64,000 nucleotides of DNA from Pedobacter petrophilus. Its GTDB lineage: Bacteria > Bacteroidota > Bacteroidia > Sphingobacteriales > Sphingobacteriaceae. Below, piece by piece: positions 62,985-64,000 of this stretch (position 1 is the first letter of the stretch; each line of letters opens with the position of its first letter). The translations under genes were made by a program, and so were the position numbers. Where the stretch lies: assembly GCF_009674725.1 (NCBI RefSeq), contig NZ_WKKH01000016.1, positions 47,075 to 111,074 on the forward strand, read 5' to 3'. The notes under the pieces were generated by a model that made no database searches, was not told the origin of the DNA, and saw only the letters and a list, made by a program, of their open reading frames with translations.

Positions 62985-63888
62985 GATCCTGAAACAAGTT
63001 CAGGAGGACGTATACGGGTTTTAGGAAAACGATGGAGAGGGTTTTGCATATTGAATGAAGCGATTTAATAAATGGCCATAGTGATTAACTGCTTTTAAAC
63101 ATTTAAATAAAGATTGCTTCATCTAATGAAAAATTTGCTTCGTAATGACGATTATACGAGAGGACTTATCTTAATGGCCTTAATTTCTTAATGTTTCAAT
63201 TGAAGGATTGTGACGAAAGATCCTGAAACAAGTTCAGGAGGACGTATGCGGGTTTTAGGAAGACGATCGAGAGAGGGTTTTGCATATTGAATGAAGCGAT
63301 TTAATAAATGGCAATTATACTGGAGGACTTATCTTAATGGCGTTAATTTCTTAATGTTTCAATTTGAAGGATTGTGATAAAGATCCTGAAACAAGTTCAG
63401 GAGGACGTATGGGGGTTTTAGGAAGACGATCGAGAGGGTTTTGCATATTGAATGAAGCGATTTAATAAATGGCAATTATACTGGAGGACTTATCTTAATG
63501 GCGTTAATTTCTTAATGTTTCAATTTGAAGGATTGTGATGAAAGATCCTGAAACAAGTTCAGGAGGACGTATGCGGGTTTTAGGAAGACGATCGAGAGGG
63601 GTTTTGCATAATGAATGAAGCGATTTAATAAATGGCAATAGTGATTAACTGCTTTTAAACATTTAAATAAAGATTGCTTCATCTAATGGAAAATTTGCTT
63701 CGTAATGACGATTATACGGGAGGACTTATCTTAATGGCCTTAATTTCTTAATGTTTCTAATTTGAATAATTGTGATAAAAGATCCTGAAAGAAGTTCAGG
63801 AGGACGTATGCGGGTTTTAGGAAGACGATCGAGAGGGTTTTGCATAATGAATGAAGCGATTTAATAAATGGCAATTATACTGGAGGAC
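62985..63888. repeat. Tandem array R3, five units of two lengths
   Basis: Units begin with gatcctgaa at 62985, 63219, 63382, 63544 and 63781 (spacings 234, 163, 162 and 237). Every unit opens with the hairpin tcctgaa...ttcagga. The long units carry an extra block of about 72 bases (tgattaactgcttttaaac ... cgtaatgacgattatac) absent from the short ones. The fifth is cut after ggaggac by the insertion sequence at 63889. The 1-kb region holds no gene. Confidence 0.9.
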
Positions 63889-64000
63889 GGTAGTGTAAAT
63901 TGAACTGTGTCAGCCAGTTTAACCATTTTGCAAATGCAGCTTTATTCTATCCTCAAACATAATGTATAGCTGAGATAATGTCAAGTTCCAATTCTGCAGG
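63889..64000. mobile_element. End of an IS256-family insertion sequence, continuing past the window
   Basis: The element begins with ggtagtgtaaattgaactg at 63889, directly after the ggaggac of the repeat unit where other units continue with ttatctt. This marks the insertion point. The transposase 3' end lies inside. The other end and the target duplication are outside the window. Confidence 0.75.
63919..64000 (-). CDS. IS256-family (mutator-type) transposase, C-terminal fragment visible
   Basis: The stop codon is at 63919-63921 on the minus strand, and the visible 26 codons end the protein with N-W-N-L-T-L-S-Q-L-Y-I-M-F-E-D-R-I. The W-x3-L-x-Q-L-x-I-x-F-x-D-R pattern is the known end of IS256-family transposases. 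The rest of the gene, including the DDE residues, lies beyond the right edge, so intactness cannot be judged. Confidence 0.78.
   Translation of the reverse strand, partial: LQNWNLTLSQLYIMFEDRIKLHLQNG

Noticed and set aside
1..64000. Defence islands, retrons, toxin-antitoxin pairs or prophage
   Set aside because: No reverse transcriptase, nuclease, toxin, integrase or phage structural gene is recognisable in any of the supported coding regions.

Overview
The window reads as chromosome of a Bacteroidota bacterium of the Sphingobacteriaceae type, most like Pedobacter. The evidence is a SusC/SusD pair, many secreted glycoside hydrolases, the araBAD genes in Bacteroidota form, candidate promoters with the TAnnTTTG -7 element, weak ribosome binding sites, and dense families of small palindromic intergenic repeats. 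I see no rRNA, tRNA, CRISPR array or phage genes. One insertion sequence is entered at the right edge.

Layout. (1) 1-18.7 kb is a glycan-degradation locus: a sialidase-fold protein cut by the left edge, an STN-domain/esterase fusion, a TIM-barrel epimerase-like protein, a beta-helix protein fused to a rhamnose-mutarotase-like domain, a Gfo/Idh oxidoreductase, a sodium:solute symporter, two GH78 alpha-L-rhamnosidases, a beta-propeller glycosidase and a GH2 enzyme. A divergent IclR regulator sits in the middle. (2) 18.7-27.2 kb is the most unusual part: two solute-binding-protein homologues without signal peptides, two class III CoA-transferases, a second Gfo/Idh enzyme, a MaoC-like hot-dog hydratase and a FucP-type permease, tightly packed except where a five-copy repeat array separates the two CoA-transferase genes. 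(3) 27.3-38.9 kb returns to saccharification and sugar oxidation: GH106 rhamnosidase, GH127 beta-L-arabinofuranosidase, SASA-type esterase, DUF5703-type enzyme, an SDR lacking the usual catalytic lysine, and a zinc alcohol dehydrogenase. (4) 39.2-43.3 kb is araB-araD-araA on the minus strand, followed by a CDGSH protein gene. (5) 44.2-56.2 kb holds SusC, SusD, a GH35 beta-galactosidase, a repeat array, a type II NADH dehydrogenase and a LacZ-like GH2. (6) 56.4-62.9 kb is a minus-strand operon with a small His/Cys protein, an ABC ATPase, a TonB-dependent receptor and two ABC-2 permeases. (7) 63-64 kb is a third repeat array, interrupted by the end of an IS256-family element.

Working together. 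The secreted enzymes would strip L-rhamnose, L-arabinose and galactose from a rhamnose-rich plant polymer such as rhamnogalacturonan or arabinogalactan. Esterases would remove acetyl groups. SusCD, the SSS symporter and the FucP-type permease would import products, and araBAD would take L-arabinose to D-xylulose 5-phosphate. No rhaA/rhaB-type pathway is present, so the SDR, zinc dehydrogenase, Gfo/Idh, CoA-transferase and MaoC genes may form an oxidative, CoA-dependent route for another sugar or sugar acid.

A second theme is repeat DNA that has become part of genes. Palindromic elements lie inside the N-terminal coding regions of at least three secreted enzymes, and repeats supply the last codons and stop of at least two genes.
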